A DNA stretch of 64,000 nucleotides, taken from contig NZ_VLKF01000001.1 in the NCBI RefSeq assembly GCF_007994135.1, forward strand, positions 2,604,001 to 2,668,000. The letters run 5' to 3'. Within the stretch, counting starts at the first letter, position 1; every line of letters begins with the position of its first letter. This document shows positions 30,547 through 44,373 of this stretch, piece after piece. The translations under genes and the position numbers were made by a program. The notes under the pieces were generated by a model. That model was not told the origin of the DNA. It saw nothing but the letters and a program-made list of their open reading frames with translations, and searched no databases. This DNA is from Modestobacter roseus. GTDB taxonomy: Bacteria > Actinomycetota > Actinomycetes > Mycobacteriales > Geodermatophilaceae.

Positions 30547-33096
30547 TCAGGCGTTGACCACGACCCCGAGCTCGGCGGGCGTGGCCAGCAGCTCGGAGTG
30601 CGGCAGCACCCGGACCGTGTAACCGAAGGCGCCGGTACGCTCGAGTGGCACGGTGCCGGTGAACCAGTGCCGCGAACCCTCCGCGCCGTCGTGCCGCAGC
30701 CGGAGCGTGGTGACCTCGTGCAGCCCGTCCGCGTCGTCGACCCGGCCGTAGGCCGCCTCGACCAGGACGTCGGACGGCGCGAGGCCGGGCAGCTCCACCT
30801 CGGCCCGCAGCCCGATGCCCCCGCCGATCTCCGGGGTCTCCCCCACGCCGGTCGCCTCCACGTGGGCCACCCGCACCCCCGGCCACTGCTCCAGCAGCTG
30901 CGCGCGCCAGGCCGCCTCCGCGCGAGCCGGCTCGTAGCCGCCGGCGGCCATCGCCCGGGCGGCCCCGGCCGCCGGGACGTAGAGCCGCTGCACGTAGTCG
31001 CGCACCATCCGGGTCGCGAGCACCTTCGGCCCGGTCTCGCGCAGGGTGTCGCGGACCATCTCCACCCAGCGGGTCGGGATGCCGTCGGCGTCGACCTCGT
31101 AGAAGCGCGGGATGACCTGGCGGCCGAGGAGGTCGTAGATGGCCTGCGCCTCCACGTCGTCCCGCCGCTCCGGGTCCGCGACGCCGTCGGCGGTCGGGAT
31201 CGCCCAGCCGTTCTGGCCGTCGAACCACTCGTCCCACCACCCGTCGCGGATCGAGAGGTTCAGCCCGCCGTTCAGCGCCGACTTCATGCCCGAGGTGCCG
31301 CAGGCCTCCAGCGGCCGCAGCGGGTTGTTCAGCCAGACGTCGCAGCCCCAGTACAGGTAGCGGGCCATGCCGATGTCGTAGTTGGGCAGGAAGGCGATCC
31401 GGTGCCGGATCTCCGGGTCGTCGGCGAACTTCACCATCTGCTGGATCAGCTGCTTGCCGCCGTCGTCGGCCGGGTGGCTCTTGCCGGCGATGACCAGCTG
31501 GACCGGCCGCTCGTCGTCCAGCAGCAGGGCCTTGAGGCGTGCGGGGTCGCGCAGCATGAGCGTGAGCCGCTTGTAGGAGGGCACCCGGCGGGCGAAGCCG
31601 ATGGTCAGCACGTCCGGGTCGAACGCGGTCTCGGTCCAGTCCAGCTCGGCCTCGGCCGCACCGCGGGACAGCGCGGTGGCCCGCACCCGGCGGCGCACCT
31701 CGTCGACCAGCCGGCCGCGCAGCAGCCGGCGGGTGCTCCAGAGCTCGCCGGCGGGGATGCGGTCGACCCCGTCGAAGTGCACGTCGTCGTCGACCTCGAG
31801 CGGGTCGCCCTGGCTGGTGGTCTGCGTGCCCAGCTCCAGCAGCTCGCGCGCGGTCCAGGTCGGGGCGTGCACCCCGTTGGTGATCGAGCCGATCGGCACG
31901 TCGTCGGGGTCGAAGCCCGGCCACAGGGGCCCGAACATGTCCCGGCTGACGTGGCCGTGCAGCTGGCTCACCCCGTTGGCCCGCTGGCCCAGCCGCAGCC
32001 CCATGTGCGCCATGTTGAACTTGCTCGGGTCCTCCTCGGCGCCCAGCGGCAGCAGCTGGTCGACCGGGACGCCGAAGCCGGCGAAGTACCGCTCGATGAG
32101 CGCCTTGGGGAACCGGTCGATCCCCGCCGGCACCGGGGTGTGGGTGGTGAAGACCGTGCCGCCGCGCACCGCCTGGAGCGCCTCGGCGAAGGACAGCCCG
32201 TGCGACTCGGTGAGCTCGCGGATCCGCTCGACGCCCTGGAACCCGGCGTGGCCCTCGTTGGCGTGGAACACCTCCGGCTGCGGGGTGCCGGTCAGCGCGC
32301 AGAAGGCCCGCAGGGCCCGCACCCCGCCGATGCCCAGCAGCATCTCCTGGCGCAGCCGGTGGTCCTCGCCGCCGCCGTAGAGCCGGTCGGTGACCCCGCG
32401 CTCGGCCGGGGCGTTCTCCTCGATGTCGCTGTCGAGCAGCAGCAGCGACACCCGGCCCACCTGGGCCCGGTAGACGTGGGCGTAGAGGGTGCGCCCCTCG
32501 GGCAGCGGCACCGCGACGACGACGGCGTTGCGGTCGCCGTCGCGCAGCAGCTTCAGCGGCAGGCCGTGCGGGTCCAGCGCCGGGTAGTGCTCCAGCTGCC
32601 AGCCGTCGGCGGACAGCCCCTGGGAGAAGTAGCCGGACCGGTAGAGCAGCCCCACCCCGATCAGCGGGACGCCCAGGTCCGAGGCGGCCTTGAGGTGGTC
32701 GCCGGCCAGGATCCCCAGGCCCCCGGAGTACTGCGGCAGCACCTCGGTGATGCCGAACTCGGCGGAGAAGTAGGCGATCGTCGCCGGTGCGTCCGCGCCC
32801 AGTGACTGGTACCAGTGCGGGGCGTCGAGGTACTCCCGGAGGTCGTCGGCGACCGACTGCAGCCGCTGCAGGAAGGCCGGGTCACCGGCCAGCGTGGCCA
32901 GGCGTTCGGCCGACACCTCACCCAGGACCTTCACCGGGTCGCCCCCGCAGCTGTCCCACAGCTCGGGGTCCAGCGCCTCGAACAGGTCGCGGGTCTCCGG
33001 GTGCCAGGACCAGCGCAGGTTCGTGACCAGCTGGGAGAGCGGACGGAGCGCCTCGGGCAGCGAGGCTCGGACGGTGAGTCGACGCAGGGCTCGCAC
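30547..33096 (-). CDS. glgP: Alpha-glucan (glycogen) phosphorylase
   Basis: 849 residues, the length of mycobacterial/Streptomyces GlgP. It releases glucose 1-phosphate from glucan ends using PLP. The PLP Lys lies in 'EACGTSGMKSALNGGLNLSIRDGWWDEW'; 'GLGILAGDHLKAASDLGVPLIGVGLLYRSGYF' and 'VFHANEGHAGF' are family landmarks. The GTG at 33096 is 7 bases after TAGGGT, rejecting the longer frame to 33213. Divergent from glgE, the same arrangement as in Streptomyces and M. tuberculosis, placing glucan breakdown and synthesis on a shared control region. Confidence 0.96.
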   Translation of the reverse strand: MRALRRLTVRASLPEALRPLSQLVTNLRWSWHPETRDLFEALDPELWDSCGGDPVKVLGEVSAERLATLAGDPAFLQRLQSVADDLREYLDAPHWYQSLGADAPATIAYFSAEFGITEVLPQYSGGLGILAGDHLKAASDLGVPLIGVGLLYRSGYFSQGLSADGWQLEHYPALDPHGLPLKLLRDGDRNAVVVAVPLPEGRTLYAHVYRAQVGRVSLLLLDSDIEENAPAERGVTDRLYGGGEDHRLRQEMLLGIGGVRALRAFCALTGTPQPEVFHANEGHAGFQGVERIRELTESHGLSFAEALQAVRGGTVFTTHTPVPAGIDRFPKALIERYFAGFGVPVDQLLPLGAEEDPSKFNMAHMGLRLGQRANGVSQLHGHVSRDMFGPLWPGFDPDDVPIGSITNGVHAPTWTARELLELGTQTTSQGDPLEVDDDVHFDGVDRIPAGELWSTRRLLRGRLVDEVRRRVRATALSRGAAEAELDWTETAFDPDVLTIGFARRVPSYKRLTLMLRDPARLKALLLDDERPVQLVIAGKSHPADDGGKQLIQQMVKFADDPEIRHRIAFLPNYDIGMARYLYWGCDVWLNNPLRPLEACGTSGMKSALNGGLNLSIRDGWWDEWFDGQNGWAIPTADGVADPERRDDVEAQAIYDLLGRQVIPRFYEVDADGIPTRWVEMVRDTLRETGPKVLATRMVRDYVQRLYVPAAGAARAMAAGGYEPARAEAAWRAQLLEQWPGVRVAHVEATGVGETPEIGGGIGLRAEVELPGLAPSDVLVEAAYGRVDDADGLHEVTTLRLRHDGAEGSRHWFTGTVPLERTGAFGYTVRVLPHSELLATPAELGVVVNA

Positions 33097-33103
33097 GGAC
33101 CCG

Positions 33104-33109
33104 ACCCTA
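33104..33109 (-). promoter_or_regulatory. Leaderless-type -10 box of glgP
   Basis: TAGGGT, 7 bases before the glgP GTG. Confidence 0.55.
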
Positions 33110-33265
33110 GCCGCGGACCCCGGTCCGCACCGGGTCGAACGACCTCCGCCGTCCACCCACCGGACACGACCTCCCGGGCCGACCGGGCCGGTCCGGGCGG
33201 CCCGACGGCTCACCCGCCTGGCGGAGGGGAGATCACTTCGACGTGCCCACCTGTGCGGATGTGGA

Positions 33266-33271
33266 TAGCGT
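33266..33271 (+). promoter_or_regulatory. Leaderless-type -10 box of glgE
   Basis: TAGCGT, 7 bases before ATG 33279. It lies downstream of the alternative GTG at 33243, so that longer start would not be transcribed from this promoter. Confidence 0.6.
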
Positions 33272-33278
33272 GGCCGCG

Positions 33279-35285
<2,007 letters not shown>

Positions 35286-35317
35286 CCGGCCGACCGGCCT
35301 CCTGACCGTCCTCACCC

Positions 35318-35354
35318 GCGACGGCGCCGGACCTGCCGCGGCCGGCGCCGTCGC
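35318..35354 (+). terminator. Hairpin between glgE and treS
   Basis: Perfect 13-bp stem (35318-35330 with 35342-35354) and 11-nt loop, 33 bases after the glgE stop and 41 before treS. It may terminate glgE or attenuate read-through; a treS promoter was not recognised after it. Confidence 0.6.
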
Positions 35355-35395
35355 ACCGCCCCGCACCTCCGAGAACGAACGAGGACCCCAGTTCC

Positions 35396-37254
<1,859 letters not shown>

Positions 37255-37255
<1 letters not shown>

Positions 37256-38625
37256 TGACTGCGGTGACCGACCTGCTGGCCGGCTGGATGCCGGGACAGC
37301 GCTGGTTCGGGGGCAAGGGCCGCGACTGGGCCGAGGTCAGCGACGAGGGGTTCTTCCTCGACCAGTCCGACCCGGTGCTCTCCGTCCACCGCGTCCAGAT
37401 CACCTACACCGACGGGGCGACCGAGACCTACCTCGTGCCCCTCTCCTGGCGCGAGTCGCCGGCCGAGGAGCTGGCCGGTGCCTTCATCGGCGCGGTGACC
37501 GGTTCCAACGGCACGGAGAACTACGCCTACGACGCGATGCGCGACCGCGAGGCCACCGTCCCGTGGCTGACCCACCTGGTGGCCGCCTCCACCGTGGGCC
37601 CGATGCGCTTCCACCCGGCCGGGGTCGCGCACATCCCCGAGGGGCTGCCCGGCGACATCATCTCCACCGAGCAGAGCAACACCTCGCTGGTCTACGGCGA
37701 GTCGGCGATCCTCAAGCTGTTCCGCCGGCTCGAGCCCGGGCTCAACCCGGACGTCGAGATCCACGACGCGCTGCGCCGCGCGGAGAACCCGCACATCGCC
37801 GGGCTGCTCGGGCACATCGAGATCGACGGCGCCCCCGGCGAGGAGCCGGCCACCGTCGCGATGCTGCAGACCTTCGTGCCCAACGCCAGCGACGGCTGGC
37901 GACTGGCCACCTCCAGCGTGCGCGACCTGTACGCCGAGGCCGACCTGCACGCCGACGAGGTGGGCGGTGACTTCGCCGGGGAGAGCGAGCGGCTCGGTGA
38001 GGCGACCGCCTCGGTGCACGCCGACCTCGCCCGGGTGCTGCCGACCGAACCCGCCGACCGGGACTGGTACCGCACGCTGGCGGAGCAGATGACCCAGCGG
38101 CTGGACGCGGCGCTCGCCGTCGTCCCGGACCTGGCCGAGCACGCCGATGCGCTGCGGACGCTCTACACCGCGGTGGCCGGCACCGAGGAGCCGGTCACCC
38201 GCCAGCGGGTGCACGGCGACCTGCACCTGGGCCAGGTGCTGCGCACCACCAGCGGCTGGATCGTGCTGGACTTCGAGGGCGAGCCGGCCCGACCGCTGGC
38301 CGCCCGGCGCGAGCTGGACACCCCGCTGCGCGACGTGGCGGGGATGCTGCGCAGCTTCGACTACGCCGCGCGGCACATGCTCGTCGAGCAGCCCGACGAC
38401 CCGCAGCGCGCCTACCGCGCCCAGGAGTGGGCCGAGCGGAACCGGGCCGCCTTCTGCGCGGGCTACTCGGCCGCGGGCGGGGTGCCGCTGGCGGCCGACT
38501 CGGCCCTGCTGCGGGCGTTCGAGGCGGACAAGGCGGTCTACGAATGCGTCTACGAGGCGCGCAACCGGCCGCACTGGTTGATGATCCCGCTCAGCTCGTT
38601 GTCCCGGCTGACCTCCGGCGACTGA
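37255..38625 (+). CDS. mak: Maltokinase
   Basis: 456 residues (Pep2/Mak). It phosphorylates maltose to maltose 1-phosphate with ATP, supplying GlgE. N-terminal cap '[19 protein letters not shown]', catalytic loop '[13 protein letters not shown]' with the base Asp, and metal site '[29 protein letters not shown]' are all intact, as is '[23 protein letters not shown]'. The ATG overlaps the treS stop as TGATG, so translation is coupled; this rejects the longer open frame that starts within treS. Confidence 0.96.
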
Positions 38626-38681
38626 TCCGCCGACGCGGCCGGCGACGACCACAGACCACCGAGAAGCACCTGGAGACACCG

Positions 38682-41600
38682 ATGAGCACCGAGGACACGC
38701 AGGGGAACCCCCCCGACGCGGAGCCGGCCGGCAAGGACGAGCTGATGCGCCGGGTCGAGGAGAAGACGGCCGCCGTCCAGGAGGCCGCCACGACCGACGA
38801 GAACGCCACCGAGGCGGCGCCGCCGGCGAAGAAGGCCACCCGCAAGGCCGCCGCCACGAAGGCCCCGGCGAAGAAGGCCCCGGCCAAGAAGTCCCCGGCC
38901 AAGAAGGCGGCCGCCGCGACCGCTGACGCCGGTGCGCAGAGCGAGCTGCCCACCGAGGCGGCGCCGGCCACGAAGGCCACCAAGCGGACGACGAAGAAGG
39001 CAGCTGCGGCCGCCGCTGACGGCGACGCCGCCCCGGCCAAGCGCACGCGGAAGGCCGCCGCCAAGAAGGTGACCGCCGCGCCCGTCGTCGCCCCGGCGCC
39101 GATCGCCGAGCCCGGCGACCCGACCGCGCCGTCGGCCCCGCAGCCGGAGCCGCCGAGCCCCGACCCGGCCGAGCCGAGCACCCCGCAGGCGCCGGAGGAC
39201 GGCGAGCACGCCGGTACCGGGGGCAGCTCCCCGGCCGAGACCGCCTCCGAGCCGGGCGCGGAGAGCGCGCCCGACACGGTCGGCGCGCCGGACAGCCAGG
39301 CGTCGGCCCCCGAGCCGACGACGGCGGAGACCGCCACCGCCGACCTGGTCGTCGGCGAGGTCACCGACCTGCCCCCCGCTCCCGGTGAGGCCCCAGAGCC
39401 TGCCGCCACCGAGCTGGTCGCGGCGCTGCCGGAGGGCGAGACCCCGGTGAGCACCTCGGTGCCCGCCGACGCCACCCCGGCCGGTCGCGAGGTGTCCGGC
39501 GAGGAGCTGCGCGCCGTCGTCGAGGGCTGGTCCTACGACCCGCACGGGGTGCTCGGTGCCCACCGACTGCCCGAGGGCTGGGCGGTCCGCACCCTGCGGC
39601 CGGACGCCGTGGCCGTGGTGGTCGTCGACCAGGACGGCACCCGGTACGAGGCCCACCAGCTGCACGGTGGCGGCGTCTACGAGGCGCGACTGCCCCAGCA
39701 GCCCGGTGACTACCGGATCGAGGTCGTCTACCCCAACGGGGACGGCGGCACCGACACCTACACCGTCGACGACCCCTACCGCTGGCTGCCCACGCTGGGC
39801 GAGGTCGACCAGCACCTGATCCGCGAGGGCCGGCACGAGAAGCTGTGGACCGTCCTCGGTGCGCACGTGCGCCACTACGACACCCCCGGCGGCCCCGTCG
39901 ACGGGGTGTCCTTCGCCGTCTGGGCGCCCAACGCCCGCGGCGTGAAGGTCACCGGCGACTTCGACTACTGGGAGGCGCGCGCCTACCCGATGCGGTCGCT
40001 GGGCTCCTCCGGCGTCTGGGAGGTCTTCGTCCCCGGCGTGCAGGTGGGCACCCGCTACCGGTACCACGTGCTGGGCGCCGACGGTCAGTGGCGGGTGAAG
40101 AGCGACCCGATGGCGTTCGCCACCGAGGTGCCGCCGGCCAACGCCTCCGTCGTCACCGAGTCCACGCACGAGTGGCACGACGACGCGTGGCTCGCCTCCC
40201 GCGCCGAGAGCCGCTGGCACGAGCGGCCGATGAGCGTCTACGAGGTGCACGCCGGCTCGTGGCGGCAGGGCCTGTCCTACCGGGAGATGGCCGACGAGCT
40301 CGTCGCCTACGTCAAGGACGCCGGGTTCACCCACCTGGAGTTCATGCCGCTGGCCGAGCACCCCTTCGGCGGCTCGTGGGGCTACCAGGTCACCTCCTAC
40401 TACGCCCCCACCTCGCGCTTCGGCAGCCCCGACGACCTGCGCTACCTGATCGACGCCGCCCACCAGGCCGGCATCGGCGTCATCGTCGACTGGGTGCCGG
40501 CACACTTCCCGAAGGACGACTGGGCGCTGGCCCGGTTCGACGGCACCCCGCTGTACGAGCACGCCGACCCGCGCCGCGGCGAGCAGCCGGACTGGGGAAC
40601 CTACGTCTTCGACTTCGGCCGGAACGAGGTGCGCAACTTCCTGGTCGCCAACGCGCTGTTCTGGGCCAAGGAGTTCCACATCGACGGCATCCGGGTCGAC
40701 GCCGTCGCCTCGATGCTCTACCTGGACTACTCGCGCAACGACGGTGAGTGGACGCCGAACGAGTACGGCGGCCGGGAGAACCTGGACGCGGTCTCCTTCC
40801 TGCAGGAGATGAACGCGACCGTGTACCGCGAGGTGCCCGGCGTCGTGACCATCGCCGAGGAGTCGACCGCCTGGCCGGGCGTCACCCGGCCCACCTACCT
40901 CGGCGGCCTGGGCTTCGGCTTCAAGTGGAACATGGGCTGGATGCACGACTCGTTGGGCTACATGGCCAACGCGCCGATCTACCGCAGCTACCACCACGGC
41001 CAGCTGACCTTCTCCCTGGTCTACGCGTTCTCGGAGAACTACGTCCTGCCGATCAGCCACGACGAGGTCGTGTACGGCAAGGGCTCGCTGCTGCGGAAGA
41101 TGCCCGGTGACCGGTGGCAGCAGCTGGCCAACCTGCGCGCCTACCTGGGCTACATGTGGGCCCACCCGGGCAAGCAGCTGCTGTTCATGGGCTCGGAGTT
41201 CGGGCAGCTGTCGGAGTGGGCGGAGAGCCGCTCGCTGGACTGGTGGCACCTCGACGACCCGGCGCACCGCGGCGTGCTCGACCTGGTCCGCGACCTCAAC
41301 ACGGTCTACAAGGAGACCGAGGCGCTGTACTCCCAGGACGTCGATCCGGCGGGCTTCCAGTGGATCGACGCCAACGACGCCGGCGGCAACACGCTGACCT
41401 TCCTCCGGTACGGCAAGGACGGCCAGGTGCTGGCCTGCATCGTCAACCTCTCCGGCAACCCGCACCACGACTACCGGGTGGGCCTGCCGCGGGGTGGCCG
41501 CTGGCGCGAGCTGATCAACACCGACTCGGAGGGCTACGGCGGGTCCGGCGTGGGCAACTTCGGCGGGGTCGACGCCGTCGCCGAGGCGTGGCACGGGCAG

Positions 41601-41789
41601 CCGTGGTCGGCGACGCTCACCGCGCCGCCGCTGGCCACCGTGTGGCTGGTGCACGAGGGCCCCGAGCCCGAGCTGCCCGACTCCGGCGTGCCGGCGGACC
41701 AGGCTCAGATCGCCGCCGCCGAGGCCTCCGGTGCCGCCGAGGGCCCGGGCACCGGTCTGGAGCCAGCACAGCCCGACTCCCAGGAGTGA
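38682..41789 (+). CDS. glgB: 1,4-alpha-glucan branching enzyme with a 270-residue histone-tail-like extension
   Basis: 1035 residues against about 730 for typical GlgB. Residues 1-49 are acidic. Residues 50-76 and 97-130 are Lys/Ala-rich ([47 protein letters not shown]), like histone H1 or the tail of actinobacterial HU. Residues 131-270 are an acidic Pro/Glu/Ala linker. From about 271 ('[26 protein letters not shown]') a normal GH13_9 enzyme follows: CBM48, '[22 protein letters not shown]', nucleophile Asp in '[17 protein letters not shown]', Glu in '[12 protein letters not shown]' and '[15 protein letters not shown]'. The frame is unbroken; ATG 38682 has GGAG about 8 bases ahead. A GTG at 39492 could start a normal-length form. 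Last gene before a strong terminator. Confidence 0.95.
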   Translation: MSTEDTQGNPPDAEPAGKDELMRRVEEKTAAVQEAATTDENATEAAPPAKKATRKAAATKAPAKKAPAKKSPAKKAAAATADAGAQSELPTEAAPATKATKRTTKKAAAAAADGDAAPAKRTRKAAAKKVTAAPVVAPAPIAEPGDPTAPSAPQPEPPSPDPAEPSTPQAPEDGEHAGTGGSSPAETASEPGAESAPDTVGAPDSQASAPEPTTAETATADLVVGEVTDLPPAPGEAPEPAATELVAALPEGETPVSTSVPADATPAGREVSGEELRAVVEGWSYDPHGVLGAHRLPEGWAVRTLRPDAVAVVVVDQDGTRYEAHQLHGGGVYEARLPQQPGDYRIEVVYPNGDGGTDTYTVDDPYRWLPTLGEVDQHLIREGRHEKLWTVLGAHVRHYDTPGGPVDGVSFAVWAPNARGVKVTGDFDYWEARAYPMRSLGSSGVWEVFVPGVQVGTRYRYHVLGADGQWRVKSDPMAFATEVPPANASVVTESTHEWHDDAWLASRAESRWHERPMSVYEVHAGSWRQGLSYREMADELVAYVKDAGFTHLEFMPLAEHPFGGSWGYQVTSYYAPTSRFGSPDDLRYLIDAAHQAGIGVIVDWVPAHFPKDDWALARFDGTPLYEHADPRRGEQPDWGTYVFDFGRNEVRNFLVANALFWAKEFHIDGIRVDAVASMLYLDYSRNDGEWTPNEYGGRENLDAVSFLQEMNATVYREVPGVVTIAEESTAWPGVTRPTYLGGLGFGFKWNMGWMHDSLGYMANAPIYRSYHHGQLTFSLVYAFSENYVLPISHDEVVYGKGSLLRKMPGDRWQQLANLRAYLGYMWAHPGKQLLFMGSEFGQLSEWAESRSLDWWHLDDPAHRGVLDLVRDLNTVYKETEALYSQDVDPAGFQWIDANDAGGNTLTFLRYGKDGQVLACIVNLSGNPHHDYRVGLPRGGRWRELINTDSEGYGGSGVGNFGGVDAVAEAWHGQPWSATLTAPPLATVWLVHEGPEPELPDSGVPADQAQIAAAEASGAAEGPGTGLEPAQPDSQE

Positions 41790-41793
41790 CCCT

Positions 41794-41829
41794 GAGGTGG
41801 TGGCGGTCCCGTCGGGCCGCCACCACCTC
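41794..41829 (+). terminator. Strong terminator of the glgB transcript
   Basis: Perfect 13-bp stem (41794-41806 with 41817-41829), 10-nt loop, starting 5 bases after the glgB stop. Confidence 0.8.
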
Positions 41830-41885
41830 CGCGTCCTCCAGGGGTGGACCGCCACCGACCCGGTGGCCTGGACGACAGGGAGCCG

Positions 41886-43319
41886 ATGTCCACCTCCTCG
41901 CGTCGGCTCGCCGGCGTGGTGCTGGCCGCAGGGCTCGGGACGGCGACGCTGACCGGGTGCGCGGTCACCTTCGTCGAGGGCACGGCGACGCCGCTGTCCG
42001 GTCTGCGCGGTCCGGACGAGCCGGCGGAGTTCCCGGTCGTCGGCGCCGTCGACTCGGACGTCGACCAGATCGCCCGCAACGCGCTGGCCGACCTGAACCT
42101 GTACTGGGGTGAACAGTTCGGCCCGGTGTACCAGCAGGAGTTCCCGCCGCTGACCGGTGGCTACTACTCCGTCGACCCCGACGACATCGACCCCGTCGCC
42201 TACCCCGGCGGGGAGATCGGCTGCGGGGAGCCGCCCGAGGCGGTGACGGACAACGCCTTCTACTGCGGGCCCAGCCAGGAGTACCCGAACGGGGACGCCA
42301 TCCAGTACGACCGGGCCTTCCTCGACGAGCTGGCCTTCGGCACCGGTGGGTCGGAGGGCTACGGGCGCTTCATCCCGGCGCTGGTGATGGCCCACGAGTT
42401 CGGCCACGCCGTGCAGGGCCGGGTCGGCTACCCGTTCCAGGCCTCCATCGCGATCGAGACCCAGGCGGACTGCTTCGCCGGCGCCTGGACCCGGTGGGTC
42501 GCCGACGGAGAGGCGCCGCACAACTCGATCCGGCCGGCCGAGCTGGACGACGTGCTGCGCGGCTACCTGCTGCTGCGCGACCCGGTGGGCACCGGCCTGA
42601 ACGCCGGGGAGGCGCACGGCTCGTACTTCGACCGGGTCTCGGCCTTCCAGCAGGGCTTCGACGACGGCCCGACGGCCTGCCGGGACGACTTCGGCGGTGA
42701 CCGCCCGTACACCCAGGGCGCGTTCCGGGACGACGACGACGCGCTGACCGGTGGCAACGCCCCCTACGCGCTGACCGTGGACCAGTTCCTCCCCGAGGGG
42801 CTGGGCGAGTTCTGGCAGCAGGTGCTCGCCGACCGCGGCCGGACGTTCCGCCCGCCACGACTGGAGCCGTTCGACGGCCGGGCACCGGACTGCGCCGACG
42901 AGGGGGCCGACGTCGACCTGGTCTACTGCGCCGGCGAGGACACGGTCGCCTTCGACGAGGCCGACCTCACCGAGCCGCTCTACCAGGCCGAACGGGGCGG
43001 TGACTACGCCGTCCTCACCGCCGTGGCGATCCCCTACGGCCTGGCCGGCCGGGCGCAGCTCGGGCTGTCCACCGACGGCCAGGAGGCCTTGCGCTCAGCG
43101 GTCTGCCTGTCCGGGGCGTTCACCGCCTCGGTGCTCAACGGCGAGAGCACGGTGCTCAGCATCTCCCCCGGCGACGTCGACGAGAGCGTCTCGTTCCTGC
43201 TCGAGTACGCCACCGACCCCGACGTGCTCCCCGACGCCGAGCTGACCGGGTTCCAGCTCGTCGACGTCTTCCGCACCGGCGTCTTCGACGGCCCCGCCGC
43301 CTGCGACCTCGACAGCTGA
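41886..43319 (+). CDS. Neutral zinc metallopeptidase lipoprotein (YpfJ-like)
   Basis: 477 residues. Signal peptide with lipobox LTGC (about residues 22-25) puts it on the cell surface. The zincin motif is 'LVMAHEFGHAVQGRVG' (HEFGH), with a downstream Glu in 'AIETQADCFAGAW' as the probable third ligand, as in the putative neutral zinc metallopeptidase family. The C-terminal ~180 residues ('PDCADEGADVDLVYCAGEDTV') contain paired cysteines likely to form disulfides outside the cell. Substrate unknown. ATG 41886 is preceded by AGGGAG. Confidence 0.88.
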   Translation: MSTSSRRLAGVVLAAGLGTATLTGCAVTFVEGTATPLSGLRGPDEPAEFPVVGAVDSDVDQIARNALADLNLYWGEQFGPVYQQEFPPLTGGYYSVDPDDIDPVAYPGGEIGCGEPPEAVTDNAFYCGPSQEYPNGDAIQYDRAFLDELAFGTGGSEGYGRFIPALVMAHEFGHAVQGRVGYPFQASIAIETQADCFAGAWTRWVADGEAPHNSIRPAELDDVLRGYLLLRDPVGTGLNAGEAHGSYFDRVSAFQQGFDDGPTACRDDFGGDRPYTQGAFRDDDDALTGGNAPYALTVDQFLPEGLGEFWQQVLADRGRTFRPPRLEPFDGRAPDCADEGADVDLVYCAGEDTVAFDEADLTEPLYQAERGGDYAVLTAVAIPYGLAGRAQLGLSTDGQEALRSAVCLSGAFTASVLNGESTVLSISPGDVDESVSFLLEYATDPDVLPDAELTGFQLVDVFRTGVFDGPAACDLDS

Positions 43320-43322
43320 GCC

Positions 43323-43338
43323 CGGCCCCCTCGGGCCG
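43323..43338. terminator. Short convergent hairpin
   Basis: 6-bp GC stem (43323-43328 with 43333-43338), 4-nt loop, in the 29-base gap between two converging stops. Weak. Confidence 0.35.
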
Positions 43339-43348
43339 TGCGGCCGCG

Positions 43349-44320
43349 TCAGTACAGGGCGAGGGTGAGCGCGCGGCGGGCGGCGCCGACCCGGGGGTCC
43401 TCGTCGCCGACGACGCCGAACAGCTCGACCAGGTGCTTGCGGGCCAGGTCGCGGTCCTCACCGGCGGTGCGGCGGATGACGTCCAGCAGCCGGTCGAAGG
43501 CCGCGTCCACGTTGCCGGTGCCCAGCAGCAGGTCGGCGGCGCGGGTCTGCGCGGCGACGTCGTCGGGCGAGGCGTCGGCGACGTTCAGCGCGTCGGGCCC
43601 GGCCTCCTCGGCCCGGCGGAACAGCTGCACCTGCCGCAGCGCGAGGCCGGCGACCGGGTGGTCGGGCTCGGCGTCGAGGATCGCCTGGTAGGCGGCCTCG
43701 GCGGCGGTCAGGTCACCGCGGTCCAGCGCGGCCTCGGCCTCGTCCAGCCGGGGGTCCTCCTGCTCGGCCGGCTCGGCCTCGGCGCCGCCGGGGACCGCTC
43801 CCCCGCTGGTGGCGGCGACCAGCTCGGTGACGAACTGGCGGGCCTGCTCCTCCGGGATGGCCCCGGTGAACTCGGCGACCAGCTGGCCCTGCCAGACCGC
43901 CTTGACCGCCGGGATGCCCTGCACCCGCAGGCCCTGGGCCAGCGCCGGGTTGGCGTCGACGTCGACCTTGGCCAGCACCCAGGAGCCGGCGCCCTCGGTG
44001 GCCAGCTTCTCCAGCACCGGAGAGAGCTGCTTGCAGGGCCCGCACCACTCGGCCCACAGGTCCAGCACGACCGGCACCTGGAAGGAGCGGTCGAGGACCT
44101 CGGACTGGAAGGTGTCCTCGGTGACGTCGACGACGGCGCTGCCCGGGGCGCCGGCCGGCGTGCTCGCCGACGGCGGCGGCGCGGCCTGGGCCCGGGCTGC
44201 GGCCTCGCTGCGCGCCTTGACCGCGGCGAGGTCGACGGCGCCGGCCAGTGAGGCGGCCATCTGCGCCTGCTGGGCGGCGGCGCGGGGGTCACGCGGAGCG
44301 GCGGGGCGGTTCGGCTGCAT
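43349..44320 (-). CDS. CnoX-like thioredoxin-TPR protein
   Basis: 323 residues. A thioredoxin fold at about 60-175 has the active site 'LWAEWCGPCKQLSPVLEKLA' (WCGPCK) and cis-Pro region 'GLRVQGIPAVKAVW'. The C-terminal ~110 residues carry TPR-like helices ('AEAALDRGDLTAAEAAYQAILDAEPDHPVAGLAL', 'GTGNVDAAFDRLLDVI'), the layout of CnoX/YbbN chaperedoxins. Those with CPC-type sites may keep redox activity. The M. tuberculosis counterpart by context is Rv1324, next to glgB. ATG 44320 chosen; an ATG four codons upstream is possible. Confidence 0.9.
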   Translation of the reverse strand: MQPNRPAAPRDPRAAAQQAQMAASLAGAVDLAAVKARSEAAARAQAAPPPSASTPAGAPGSAVVDVTEDTFQSEVLDRSFQVPVVLDLWAEWCGPCKQLSPVLEKLATEGAGSWVLAKVDVDANPALAQGLRVQGIPAVKAVWQGQLVAEFTGAIPEEQARQFVTELVAATSGGAVPGGAEAEPAEQEDPRLDEAEAALDRGDLTAAEAAYQAILDAEPDHPVAGLALRQVQLFRRAEEAGPDALNVADASPDDVAAQTRAADLLLGTGNVDAAFDRLLDVIRRTAGEDRDLARKHLVELFGVVGDEDPRVGAARRALTLALY

Positions 44321-44337
44321 GGCCACGATCATCCCAC

Positions 44338-44370
44338 CGGACGACCGGGCGCGTGGCGGCCGGTCGTCCG
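44338..44370 (-). terminator. Terminator of icmA
   Basis: Perfect 11-bp stem (44338-44348 with 44360-44370), 11-nt loop, 4 bases after the icmA stop and upstream of the thioredoxin-like gene. Confidence 0.65.
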
Positions 44371-44373
44371 ACC

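Noticed and set aside
30473-31924. 483-codon open frame inside glgP
   Set aside because: Same strand but a different frame from glgP, with Arg/Ala/Gly-rich content and no motifs.
38550-42617. 1355-codon open frame antisense to glgB
   Set aside because: No recognisable domains; mirrors glgB and its Lys/Ala-rich extension, which is clearly the coding strand.
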